A stretch of DNA of 64,000 nt from Bigelowiella natans CCMP2755 (taxonomy: Eukaryota; Cercozoa; Chlorarachniophyceae): assembly GCA_000320545.1 (NCBI GenBank), contig ADNK01001423.1:17174-81173 (forward strand), read 5' to 3'. A model generated the notes under the pieces. That model was not told where the DNA came from, did no database searches, and worked only from the letters and a program-made list of their open reading frames with translations. Both the position numbers and the translations under genes were made by a program. Positions 1 to 11,762 of this stretch are shown one piece after another. Every line of letters starts with the position of its first letter. Positions within the stretch are counted from its first letter, which is position 1.

Positions 1-12
1 AATCTTTTACAG

Positions 13-3000
13 TGCGTATGTCGAACTGGTCTATGTTGATGAAGAGGGTGTTCTCGAGAAAGAGAAGCTGTTGCAAGACGGCAAAGAAGTTTATTTTAGA
101 AGGACAATTCGGCAAAATGGATCAGCAGTTTATTCCATTAATGGAAAGGAAGTCTCAGCTAAGGGGTATCAGGACGTGCTCAAAAATATAGGCATACTCG
201 TCAAAGCTCGCAATTTTCTCGTGTTTCAGGTTATTTACGATTTGTATTCATCGGTTAATGTGAGAATGATGTACCAAATCAACTTTCAATCAGGGTGATG
301 TTGCAAATATTGCTCAAAAGTCTCCCTCGGAAATCACAAAAATGGTAAAAAATTTTGCCCCTTAATGCTCTGACGCAGCTCATTGACATAATCACCAGTT
401 TGAGGAGATATCCGGATCAAATTTTTTGGCTGAAAAATATGCGGAAAAGCAAGAAGCGTGCGAAGCGGTAATCTTTGATTTGTTGCACATCGATGATTTT
501 GATATTGATAACCAATTTTCAGGCTGAAGAGGAGGTTCTTCGAACCTTCAACAAAAAAAAGAGTGTTGCGAAGGAGAAAAAGCAGGTTCAAGAACAAAAA
601 CAAGAAGCAGAAATGTTCCAGAAAATGGTTGAGGACTTAAATATCAAGAAGTCTGAATTTTTCTTGTGGCAACTTCATCACGCAGAGAAGAATCTGCAAG
701 CTAATGAACAGAAGTGTGACAATGTGAATGAGAACCTGGACATTTTAAACGAAGAGATTGAAGAGGTGCAATCGAAGTTGAAGGAACATCAACGAGCAAG
801 TGGAAAATTTCGGCGAGAAGCCTTGAGCTTGGAGAAAAAGATAACCAAACAAAAACGGCAGGTGGAAAAAGCTAATCCCCAAAAAATCAGTCTATCTGCT
901 CAAATTGCAAGTCTAAGAGAGGGCGCGAAGAAAGCGGAGAAGGAACGGAAGAAGTTAGAAAAAAGTGAGAAAAAGCAGAAGCAGAAGGTTGAATCTTTAA
1001 TGTCACAGTTGGAGGATATTCAAGAAGAGAAAAACAAATTTGAGGCTGAAGAATCACAAGATGAGAACATCATTCAGGCAGAGCGACTAGAAGAATATAA
1101 TAGGAAGAAGCAGGAGGTTGGAATAAAGACTGCACAAATTCAACAAGAACTTGATGAGGTCTTAAAAGCTTTCTCGCAGAAGGAAAAGGTTCGTGAGAAG
1201 ACCGAGACGGAGATCAAAGTGTTGAATGAGGCAAAGGAAAATTCAAAACAAGCTCATAAGTACAACAATGATAAGCGTTTGAAGCTGGAGAAACACTGTG
1301 CTGATCACCAGAAGAATTTGGATAACTTCAGCAGTTCTTTGGCGGGTTTGACGCGTACGAGCGAAGATGCCACAGAAAGGTTGAAGGAGGTACGGCAACA
1401 GCTTGAAAAGTACGATCAAAAATTATTCACCGCCCAAGAGCATCGGCAAAAATCTAAAAGGGAGGCGCAGAAGTCCGAGTGCATCGATACCTTAAAACGG
1501 GTATTTAAAGGGGTGCGTGGACGATTCCATGAACTCTGTGATCTCACCAGACGGGAATATGGAATGGCCGTTACAATCGCTCTCGGCAAAAATATGGACG
1601 CAATCGTTGTGGATGAGGAGAAGGTTGCAATCGAATGCATTAAATATCTCAAGGAGCAACGTCTTGGAAAAGAAATTTTCATACCATTAGATACTATAAG
1701 AATTCAAAACAAGAATCAGGATCATTTTAGGAAATTGGGTGGCAGCTTTAAGCTCCTTACTGACGTATTTAAGTATGACGAGGATAACCACAAGGCATTG
1801 CTTTATGCTTGTGGCAACATGCTACTCTGCGACACACAGGAAGAGGCGAAGGGACTTTGCTACGCACCTGGAAACGAGGGCAAATATAAGGTTATTACGA
1901 AAGATGGAACGATCTTTCACAAGTCTGGGTCGATGTCCGGTGGATTTTCAAAAAAAGATCAGCAAAGGACGAACAAATGGAATGATAAGGAAATTGCAAA
2001 AGTACAGCACAGTCGGAATAGACTTCGTGAGGAATTACTGACTCTGGAGAGGAAAGAACGTACAGAGCGACCATCCAGAGAGTTGCAAGCTCAAATTGAT
2101 GCCGTCAAACAAAGACTTCACTTCTCTAAGATGGATCTTGAGCATATAACTAAAAGAGTTACGCAATTTGAGAATGACATCACTCGAATGGATGAAGAGC
2201 TTGTAGAAAAAAAAACATCCTTGCAAAAAATGCAGGCTGAAATTGCGAAAGATCGACAAAAAATTGATGCATTTCGTAAGAGAATATCGAAAGTTAGCGT
2301 TACAGTTTTTGCTGAATTTAGTAAGTCCGTCGGAGTTAAAAATATCGCAGAGTATGAGGAAAAGCGCCTCGCGGCTGCAGAATCTCGCGCAAAACGAAAG
2401 ATAGAACTTGCTGAAGCGGAATCTAGACTTCTGGGAGATTTAGAATACCAAAAAAGCCGCGACAACGAAAAGGCTGCAAAGGAATTGAAGAAGAAAATAC
2501 AGAATCTAAAGGCAAAGCTTGATGAGAAAGAAAGGACCCTGGAAAATTTCGATGCAGACCAGGAGAAGAAGAAACAGGATATGAAACACGATGAGAAAAT
2601 ATTGAAGGAGCTCCGAAATAAGTTAGTTGATGCTGATGCAGAAGTTACTGGAGTCAAGAGTTCAGAACAGGAGTTAAAAAAGAAGCTGACGAAATTGGAG
2701 AGGAAGAAAATCTCTATTGAAGCCGAAAGTGAGAAGCTTGCTAGTCTGCGTAGTGAGGTGATTAAGCAAGCTGACATGAACCAAGTCCAGCTTCCCAGAG
2801 TGGAGCGCAAGCACAAAAAGGGTGTAAAAGATGCAGACCATGTGGAATTTGATTACAGTCTCGTCAAAGAAAATACGGACGTTAAAGACGAGAATGAGTA
2901 TGACCGGATCAAACAGAGATATATGGACGAAATAGCTTCCACTGAGACTGACATTCAGAAGATATCCCCAAATATGAAAGCTTTTGAACAATACAATGCC

Positions 3001-4068
3001 GTGGAGGAGCGTTTGAAATCAATGAAAGATGATTTTGACAAGAAACGAACCGGGCAGAAAGTAACATAACAAAAATAAATTATTTAATTTTTGTAACCTT
3101 GTTTCTGATGTAGTTGTTTTATAATTAGGACATCGTGACAGAATTTGAGGCGGTTCTTCAAGAACGAACAGAGACATTCATGCGAATGTTTACTCATGTT
3201 AAAGAAAACATCGATGTACATCTCATACCACATTAATATTGCATTTATATACTCAAACAATTTATCCTTAAAATGGCAGGACGTTTATAAGGCTCTCACA
3301 AAAAGCCAAAAACATCCTTTGGGGGGGAATGCGTACCTAAACTTAGAGGACGAAGAGGTTTGAACAGAGCATAGAACGTTAAGTATTTTATCATAAATAT
3401 TTCATTCTTTCAGAAACCTTTCCTTAGTGGCATAAAATACAATGCTATGCCACCTGGCAAACGATTTCGGGATATGGACCAATTATCTGGCGGAGAGAAA
3501 ACGGTATTTGAGACAAATGATTGTAAGTGAGCATCATAGATACTCATTAAATATTGTGCATATAATTGCAGGTTGCGGCACTAGCTTTGCTATTTGCAAT
3601 TCATAGCTGCCATCCAGCTCCATTTTTTGTTCTCGACGAAGTAGACGCAGCTCTTGACAGCGCAAACGTCAACAAAGTGTCCAACTATGTTAGGTACGTT
3701 TTTGTTAATTGGGGATGACGGCATTTTAAATAAAGTTTTTGTGTAGGTCGAGAACAAGAGAAGAGGCCCTCCAGTGTATAGTGATTTCTTTGAAAGATAC
3801 CTTCTATCACAAGGCGGACGCATTAGTTGGCATATATAAAGACCAGGAAGAAGAGACATCAGGATCACTTACAGTTGATCTTTCTCAATATGGAAAGAAT
3901 GTGAAGTTGTCCCATAGTGCAATATTTGGAACCCAGGATTCCAGCTTACAAGACTCGGCCGAATTAAAGGTAGGAACAGATTCAACATTATGAGTTTAGG
4001 GCGCTGAAATATCTATGTAATAGGCATCCCCAACTCCCAGTCGTTCATCTAGAAAACGTCACCGATGA
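13..4068 (+). CDS. SMC1: SMC1 cohesin subunit (5' end outside window)
   Basis: Structural-maintenance-of-chromosomes ATPase that pairs with SMC3 to form the cohesin ring in the nucleus. Exons that join in phase: 13-229, 294-344, 399-467, 523-3060, 3129-3215, 3280-3357, 3414-3503, 3572-3693, 3747-3969, 4024-4068. The first visible exon already lies in the N-terminal head (ends ARNFLVFQ, typical of SMC1); the Walker A exon, roughly 75 residues, is off the left edge. The long exon holds both coiled-coil arms and the hinge (around 1480-1930, [12 protein letters not shown]). The C-terminal head shows the signature LSGGEKT and Walker [13 protein letters not shown]. The 4024-4068 exon adds a short basic Ser/Arg tail and replaces an in-intron stop at about 3991. 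Family assignment is confident; the final exon is less certain. Confidence 0.95.
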
Positions 4069-4822
4069 AATTCATCTTCAGATTAAGAAAGTTAAGATAT
4101 CTGGATGTGTAAAAATCCGAGTCTAAAATATCGTTGGTGAAGATGCTTCTATGAACTGAAATATGAAAGATATTCTCATCAACGTAACGTTCATATGCCA
4201 ACATTATGTGTAAAATAGAAATTCACAGATGTGCTGCCAACGTAAGATGGCGCTATACATTGCGTACCAAAGCAGGCCCATCAGTCATTTTTAAAACGAT
4301 GAGGTAGCGGCATTGCGGCGGCAACTTACTATTATTGCTATTTACATAAGTGTGCTGCGCTGCGAGTGCTACTACTCTTGTCGCCCTGCGGTAACTAAAT
4401 CTTTGCATGAATGCACACTTACACTAGGCAGCTTGAGTCTGTTTAGCTGTCTCCAATGCTTTGCATATCTGCATCTTATAGTCTTCGCGCTTTCTTTGCG
4501 TAATTGCTCATGCACAGCGCTAGACGAAGCGCCGACGCATGTGCTAGTATGTGACAAACATTACTAGATTATTATGATACAAATATCGGTCATGTAAGCT
4601 TGTCGAGCGCTACTTCACACCACTAGACTAGTAAACTACTGAAAAAATGCAGGAATATATTCCAGTAATTACTATCATGGATTTGCGCGTTTGAGTGTCT
4701 GTAGGCTTATATTATAGTCATCTACTGGTTGCAAGCAGGTATAAAGTATTCCTTTACATAATCAAAAAGTAGTTTGCCGCAGTTGTTTGCGTCTGACAAA
4801 CTACTCTTTACCGGCCGGAAAA
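4069..4822. repeat. Convergent 3'-3' spacer with a weak palindrome-rich island (island A)
   Basis: This spacer lies between the 3' ends of SMC1 and the RasGAP-PIPK gene. From about 4190 to 4720 the composition changes to a GC-richer mix with scattered CTAG and CATG tetramers (for example around 4530-4555 and 4620-4635). It resembles the stronger islands B-G but has no exact CATGCTAGCATG. No exon with family similarity or RNA gene was recognised in it. Confidence 0.45.
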
Positions 4823-7800
4823 TCACCATTTCAAATGCTGGGACACAAACCTTATCATTCGTTCGCCATAGGACTGGTGTTAAGGAGATTGTGTCGTAAG
4901 TAAAATAGCAACAATTGATTTTCACACTATGAACATGTACCTTTGGCGCTATTGCAGAATGTTGGTCTCCCTCCCATAGTATTGTACGCCTCCAAAAATT
5001 TTCAAGCTTTCTCTTCGTGTTGTACCTGGAAAGAAAACTCAGCTTGAAGATAGGAGAAAAAATTAACGTATTGAGGTTACTTACTCGCGCATTATATCAA
5101 TGATGCCTACGTAAACGACTCTCTTCCTCATTCTGCCCTTTCTTTCAACTGGTGTGCTAGGGATTCCATGGAAAATTGTCGATTCTCTCAATGTGCTATC
5201 GGCCATTCCACTAGATTTGGACCCCTACTCGTCGTTTAGAATCGAGTTGTTAACAATATAACACCATATTCCACCCCACCATCCCCATCATCACAATCAT
5301 CACGACGCATTCATTTACGGAGGTCCACTCACTGATTCATGTGATGTTGATGTTGATGATGATGATGATGAGGATGAGGATGATGATGATATCGAACAAA
5401 ATGATGATCACGAAATAGTATTTTTACTCTTAAGTTCTCTGATTCTTGCATCAGCTTTTGCTGTAGCCTAACAACAACATTCCATTATATCTTAGCTTGT
5501 AGCATTAGTACACTGAAAGAGATGGAATTTACCGCAAGCTCATCTTGTAGATAAGAGCACGTTGCTTACGCAGTCTGATACACAAATTATTAATAGGCTG
5601 CTGCTGAGTACGATGAGGTAAAGATTTTTATGGATTTATTGTGCACATACACGGAATTGTTTTGAAAGTCGTCCTCGTTCAGAGCCCAAACTTCCTGGTT
5701 GTTCAGTAGCCCGTAATGTCCATGGTGCTGTAGTATATAAACCATTCCAATAAGGACAGGATAGCGGAGGACCGGGACATACAAAATTTAGTGTAACGTG
5801 GCATTATGGATGATACCAATTTTGCTACGACTATATCTTCTTTTTCTTTATATTTTTCCTTACTCCGCTTTCTTCGAACAACTTTCGCTGTGACTCCATA
5901 GTACGTTCAACGTATACTCCCACAATAAGTCGGTATCCCTACCAGCACCATTATACCGGTGACCACCACTCAGATTAGAAATTAGTAGCATGAGAAAAAC
6001 GACAACAAGGACACGTTGCTACATCGATGAAATTATACCTGAATCCGATGTTTAACTAGCCATTTGATATCGTTCTTTAGCTGTTGAACGACCTTACCAC
6101 CTGCATGGGCGAGTCGTAGCCCTTCATCCTGGAAGTCTCTGTCTTTGAGAACCTGCACTGCTTGCCTGTACCATGTTTCATTAAAAAAAATGACTCGCTC
6201 AAACTTTGTCATTATTAGAGGAAGAAACGAAAAACCATCATCAGCTTTTATAGCAGTAGTCTCACCGTCTCTCCATCTCAGAAGAAGTGCGGTCGCTTGT
6301 TGCTTTGAGGTCGTAACGACTGTGGAGAATCTGCTGTCCGTAACATACATTCGCCATGACAACCCAATAGCTTGTTTTTCCATGATATGTGATTTCATAC
6401 ATGCCCAGGATTCTTGCAAGGAGTGAATCTTTGTTGTCGCGCACATGCTGGTAATACGGTTTCAGAAGAGAAAGAAAGTATTTAAACTCTGTTTCAGACT
6501 GGTTCTTAATGATAAATCGTTTATCATACGTGTAAATGAAAGCTCCTCCACTCTTTTTGCTGTGAACAATGTCGGCGTAAGGTAAGTTAATGGCCAGTGA
6601 CACCATTATTTGCTCCATCAATACACCGAAGACGTTCTGTAGCTTCATAAATATCATTGGCGCATGTGCAAGTACTACGTAATTAGAACGTTGTCCACTC
6701 TCTGCCTCTTCCTTGATTTTTTCCTCCACCATGTCAGAAGTTACACTCATTTTTGCTTCAAACTCACTGTCCTTTGTCCCCCTAGGAATATTTCTCTCCA
6801 AGCTCAAACTCACATATTCCATCCCAGATAATAGCATGAATATTTCTTGTAGTATCCTTGCTGTTCTATTGTTCTTCTGCTTAATTTCAGCTTCAGTGAT
6901 AAATATTCTCACTTTCCGTAAATTTCCCTCTCTTGATACTCCAGGCATCATATTTTTCTTCATATTTTCTCCCCCACCACCACCCCCATCATCATCATCA
7001 CCTCCTCCTTCTTTATCACAGGGTTGCTGCATTGTCCTCCCTTCCTCGGGAAGCAGTAGTAACAAGTACTGGCGTAAATCCTTTCGCATTTGGAGCAAGT
7101 GATATGAAGCTAGCTTGTTATTCTGATTGCTTTCCAAGTGCGAGAGATGTTCATCTGGTAGCCTGCAAAACTGTGCAAGATACATGTCCATTCTAGATCT
7201 TGCTCCTCTCAACCATGGATTCAAAAATGCTAGGTGGCTGGAAGAAGGATATAGTTTGTTATTGCTGGAAGTCATCAAAACTTTACACAGTAGCTTGATA
7301 TTCGTTCTCATAGCATCTCCTTCTAGAGCTTCCAAGACTCGTTGAGGGTTGTAGAAGCCGTTTTCTTCATCAGGAGCCTCAAGAAGGCCTGATGGATATA
7401 GTAATTTCGGGTTGAGAAGTCGGAGGAACACAAACCCACCGATCAGCCGCAACACACCCGAATCAACTCCATGCGAGCTTGTTCTTGGGGTTGCTGGGAC
7501 GGATTTTATACCAGTACTGTTGGTACTTCCTCTAGAAATCACCACATCGTCGTTTCTCATCTGCAGAATATTCGGTTTGAGGAAGCCTCCCCCCCCTTGC
7601 GTCGACGATCTTGGAGTAGTAGTAGCGTTTCCAGGTGGTGGAAACTTCTTACTCACAGCGGCGAATAAAGAGTTGACGACAAGCTGAAAATCTGAACTTC
7701 CCGAACCAGAATCTACTATGGCTGTAACCATCTTATCACACCATTGCAGCAATTCTTGCTGGTTGCGTTCTAAAATCTCTTTATCGCTCACCTTTTCCGG

Positions 7801-8742
7801 ATCTACTTCAAGAATCCGTGCTTCAACTGATGAATGTGCAGGGGTTAAAGATTGTGTGATATCAACTAAGAATGAGCTGAGACTGCGATTTAGGTGAGAC
7901 ATAGAATTCACCGCAGCACATAGAGCAAGCTCAGTCCCATACGACGTAGTTCTCAATGCACTTCCATGGGATTTTGCTTCATTTAATTCCTTCATAAGTT
8001 GACCGTATAGTAGTCGAACTCGCCAGGCAGGAGACAGCAAATTAATAAATGCTGCCACAGCATGTGGACGTATAAGATGTGGATCTCCAGATATCATATC
8101 AATCCTTTTCCTGTGTTGCATGGTGAGCACGCTCATTCGCACGTTTCTGCGGCCATGTTTTATTGACTTCCCCAGCATTCTGTTGATTGTCCATACTGCT
8201 GCCCAATCCTGTGCCATTTGTTGCAAGACGGCGTCTAATTTGCTCTCAGTTTCAGGTATGGAGGATGATTCTTCCAGAACCTTAAGCTCCTCGTGCGATG
8301 GGAGCGAAGAAGTCCGGTCTTTAAATTCTATATCTTGCTCCTCTTCAATTGCCATTAGAGGGTTGGTAAGCGACTTTTTGCCTTTCTCAACAGCAGAGTG
8401 TCGTTCAGATCCCTCTGCAAATCTACTACTATCCCCTTTCGCAGCCGACGATGATGATTCAGTAAAACCATGTTCATCATGATTCCACAAGCTTTCCTCA
8501 TCTACAATTTCAAATGAACTTGCTTCGATCCAGCGCGAAACCACTCCCTTGTAGATATCACTGTTCTTATCTTTTATCATCTCCTGAAGTTTTCTTGATA
8601 GTTCCAGGCAACTTTCCGCATTTCCCCCACTGTCTCCGGGAAGAACGTCGAGCACAAATGTTGTCGACTCCTCGCTATTATTGTTATTCAACGGCCCTCT
8701 ATGCTCACCATAAGAGGACGCAGATTTGTCGCGATTTTTCAT
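4823..8742 (-). CDS. RasGAP domain fused to a phosphatidylinositol phosphate kinase domain
   Basis: Six exons read in phase: 8742-6266, 6165-6039, 5938-5864, 5224-5085, 5025-4941, 4873-4823 (stop). The N-terminal ~200 residues are acidic and Ser-rich. Residues ~230-560 form a RasGAP-like helical domain with the FLRLLNP motif and a candidate arginine finger in SALRTTSYGT; GAPs stimulate GTP hydrolysis by Ras-type GTPases. From ~residue 710 a PIPK domain follows: loop SGGAFIYTYDKRFIIK, then RYDLKA (family RxDLKG), LKDRDF, GYRLIVGV (family MDYSLLVG) and VYVGIIDIMREY with the metal-binding Asp, ending in AIAPKSYGERMIRFVS. PIPKs phosphorylate phosphoinositides at membranes. The Asp expected in MDYSLL is Gly here. 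The 5225-5863 interval is treated as one long intron and could hide another exon. ATG 8742 is the first in frame; an upstream exon is not excluded. Confidence 0.85.
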
Positions 8743-9095
8743 ATGAAACTGTGATATGTCTTACAGGCCACAAGATTTATATAGACGCCTTGGTGCAGAT
8801 TCATTCAGGTACATCAGAAATGTGCTCAATATTGCCATGGATCTAACACTCCTCGGTGCGGTTCTTGTGATAATATGGAAGAGTGAATGTGTTTGAGTGC
8901 CCCCCAATGAGTTCGGATAGCAACATCCAGTACTTATTTAGTGCCAGCGGATAGGATGGCAATTTGACACCAATGGATACAAGTCATCAATTGTATCTAT
9001 CCTTCATCAATCCTATCTATCTATGTATTGTTGTGAATAACAAATGCTTTCCTACAGGACGAAGATGAAGTCTCCTCCTCTCCTCCTCCTCCTCC

Positions 9096-9126
<31 letters not shown>

Positions 9127-9501
9127 AACTAGCAACTATCTAATTAGAAATAGAACTATGAGAATTGACGAAGAGGGCACTTTTTTTTAAATTTTATACT
9201 AAGTTGTCGCTCCTCAAAACCATAGGGGAATTTTCCGTCCTTTGCAAATTAGCCGTGGGTAAACTCGAATGTGTGGGGGACTGCATTGTAACATTTTTGC
9301 AACGATTACATTAAAAATTACGAATGTGTCAATGCCCGAGATTCGCGCATCTACAGAGTGTTCTATCCTTACGACAAGCGCTATATTGTAAAGTTCAGTA
9401 AAAGCGCTCCCACTTCCAGTCTCAGCAGGCCCCGAGACGAAGGCGGCCCGCTTCCCTCGCTCCCTAGTACAAAACACCAATTGGCAAGCTCATTCGGAGC
9501 A
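8743..9501. promoter_or_regulatory. Divergent spacer between RasGAP-PIPK and kinase genes
   Basis: Head-to-head 5' region expected to hold both promoters. It contains a compound microsatellite at about 9072-9126 (CTC repeat followed by TGT repeat). The kinase frame stays open upstream of its ATG through this region. No TATA box or other core element could be assigned with confidence. Confidence 0.4.
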
Positions 9502-10707
9502 ATGGCAGAAGGCGAACAGATAACTGAGAGAAGAAAACGACATAGCTCGAAAGAGAAATCTGGAAAGTCTCATAAGATTCCACCGTGCTCTCATCACATC
9601 AAACGGAGACATTGTAGAAAAAGAGGGCGTGAGGAAAAGAATGTTGTTCATCTTACCCGGTTGATTCACCGAGGGCCTAAATTTGAAGTATGGTCTGGTA
9701 TTGGCGGTAGAAGTGCAGCGATGGCCGTCAAGTTGATCTCTCCAAAGCTTGAAGGAAAAGAAAAAATTATCAATAAAAATGTCATTAGACATGAGGCAGA
9801 GCTTCTACGTTCATTGCCTTCACATCCGCATATTATTTCATTTTATTCTTACTGTGATCAATCTACCTGGATGACAAAGACTAGCATTTACGAGACTTCT
9901 GCGCTTGTTGTCGAGCTGGGGGAATTTGATATCTTGGAAGTTCTTAAGTTTAGTAAGGGCTTCACTGAAGGGGTAGCCTATATTGTAAGCATGTCGCTTC
10001 TCTCAGCAATCAAGCACTTACATTCAGAGGGGGTAGCTCATGTTGATATAAAGCCCGAACAATTGGTTGTTACATCAAAATCAGTTGTGAAGCTAATTGA
10101 CTTTGGCACTGGCTCAAGGTCGCAATTTGTAGAAAAGCCCACGGGAACAGAGGGATATCTCGCTCCTGAGATGATGAATGTCCGATATAAGAAAAGGGTA
10201 GATCTGCTAGCCGCTGATATGTGGTCTATTGGTGTAGTCATATTCACTTTAGTGTGCGGCTTTCCACCATTTCGGGTACCAAGTTTGCAGGACCCCCTCT
10301 TTTCTCTATTCCACAAGAAAAGACGAAAATTTTGGATGTTAGTTCGTTCACGTGGAATTAAAATATCTTCTCTTGCCCAAAAATTTATCGATGATCTTTT
10401 GAAAGTTCCAACTGGTAAGCGATTAACAGCACCAAAAGCCCTTACCCACCAATGGATGCAACGCCACCAATTACTCCAAGAACAAAATGGACGGGAGTTT
10501 CGAATTCTTCTTCAAAAATATCGATCATCTATGAAAGGTAAGCTCAAATATCTCGATGGTAAGAAGAGTGGAAAATTAACACTGGTTCGTCAAATGTTCA
10601 AGAGGAACTGCCTCAAAAAGCGTAAAGCGGTTATGCAAAATAGTTTTGAATGTGCTCGCAACCGGCAATCTCGAAAGGTCGTACGAAGGAAATGCTCCAA
10701 GCAATAA
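9502..10707 (+). CDS. Protein kinase-fold protein with altered catalytic loop
   Basis: Single-exon gene of about 401 residues starting at ATG 9502 (MAEGEQITERRK). The frame is open further upstream without an ATG, so a spliced 5' extension is possible. The first ~45 residues are basic and Lys/Ser/His-rich, perhaps a nuclear localisation tail. The kinase fold covers roughly residues 48-320: MAVKLI (VAIK lysine), HEAELL (helix C Glu), HVDIKPEQL (catalytic loop), LIDFGTG (DFG), GYLAPEM (APE) and DMWSIGVVIF (helix F). The layout resembles CAMK-like Ser/Thr kinases. Two deviations are visible: HRD reads HVD, and the metal-binding Asn after DIKPE is Gln. The glycine-rich loop is also poor. The C-terminal ~80 residues are highly basic. 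It may be inactive or act through unusual metal binding; its substrate is unknown. Confidence 0.85.
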   Translation: MAEGEQITERRKRHSSKEKSGKSHKIPPCSHHIKRRHCRKRGREEKNVVHLTRLIHRGPKFEVWSGIGGRSAAMAVKLISPKLEGKEKIINKNVIRHEAELLRSLPSHPHIISFYSYCDQSTWMTKTSIYETSALVVELGEFDILEVLKFSKGFTEGVAYIVSMSLLSAIKHLHSEGVAHVDIKPEQLVVTSKSVVKLIDFGTGSRSQFVEKPTGTEGYLAPEMMNVRYKKRVDLLAADMWSIGVVIFTLVCGFPPFRVPSLQDPLFSLFHKKRRKFWMLVRSRGIKISSLAQKFIDDLLKVPTGKRLTAPKALTHQWMQRHQLLQEQNGREFRILLQKYRSSMKGKLKYLDGKKSGKLTLVRQMFKRNCLKKRKAVMQNSFECARNRQSRKVVRRKCSKQ

Positions 10708-11762
10708 AATCAAATTAAGTTTTAATCTTCTCAAGAAATCCTGACATTTTGCAATTTTCATTTTATTGACTTCTTCTCATGAATTAATCAACTGTCATCA
10801 GCAAATTTTCCTGAGAAAATACGATTGGCATCAAATATTATAGGAATTTCCCAATAAATGTAACAAAAATGCAGCTGTCTTGTCTGGAAGCAGACTTGCA
10901 TGAGCGGCTACAGTCTGAGAATATAAGAAACAAGAAATGTGAAGTTAGGATAATTTGTTTTATTTTTAGTTGAAATGACTCAAAGGAGCTGCTGATTTCG
11001 CAGTCGTAGGACCCGCCATTATCGCCATGCTAGCATGTGCTGGAATTTCTCTAGTTCTGTTTGACCAATCTAGCAATGTTGAATTGTTACGAAGTGATAT
11101 CAAAGTGTACCATCATGTGGTTAAGGCAATGCTAGGATGGCTTATTTTCCCCAAGCCAACTTGTTCTCGATGTGCTCAATGCATGTGCACTCTAGCTAGC
11201 TTAGAGGCTATTCTTACATGCTAGCATGAACAATGTGTGAGATGTCTCTGTTGTGATGAGCTAGCTAGACACTGCGATGCATATATGCATCTAATATGGA
11301 ACGCCGTAGCGCACAATGAGATATTTGTGAACATTGCACGTGATTCACATCTAGCAGACATGCTAGCATGGCTAGATGGTAGCATAGGCGTAAAAGGTTT
11401 GTCGCATCACACCCTCTGATGATAGGCAGATAGGCCTAGAGAATGCAACGTAGATAGTGCCAACGATACTAGTAAGTATTCGCAGTATGGCATAACGCCA
11501 TAATCAGCTCGTCATGCTTATTCTAGTATTACATAGCAGCATCATATCCCCACATAATAAGCACACGCTAGCGTAGCATGCTAGCATGTTATGTGTTTAC
11601 ATCAATCAACGGGAAGACGAATATTCACGTCGGCAAATACATTCGTCTAGTCAATGCATACCAGTTTATCCACAAAGTAACGCACGGAACGTGCGTCCTA
11701 CTATCTAAAATAGGTGAACACGAAAAACGTCCATCTTCCTCAAAGATCTTTTCTGCTCGTTT
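10708..11762. repeat. Convergent spacer with palindrome-rich island (island B)
   Basis: Spacer between the 3' ends of the kinase and the hydrolase genes. From about 10990 to 11600 the DNA is dense in CTAG and CATG palindromes. It holds four exact copies of CATGCTAGCATG at 11026-11037, 11217-11228, 11359-11370 and 11577-11588. Short open frames here lack any recognisable protein and look like chance products of the palindromic composition. There are no trinucleotide microsatellites inside the island. Confidence 0.7.

Noticed and set aside
2118..2816. Minus-strand 232-residue ORF opposite SMC1
   Set aside because: Ser/Phe-rich shadow of the SMC1 coiled coil; no similarity and no splice context.
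3969..3993. SMC1 stop at 3991-3993
   Set aside because: A donor at 3970 and an acceptor at 4023 give an in-phase basic tail ending at 4068, more typical of the family; the earlier stop would be intronic.
5590..5784. Minus-strand frame with VLIGMVYILQHHG as the PIPK GIID exon
   Set aside because: It resembles the GIIDxLQ motif, but there is an in-frame stop just upstream and no acceptor. The true GIIDIMREY exon was found at 5085-5224.
9190..9501. Upstream extension of the kinase to the GTG at 9358
   Set aside because: No ATG in frame and atypical composition; ATG 9502 was preferred. A spliced upstream exon remains possible.
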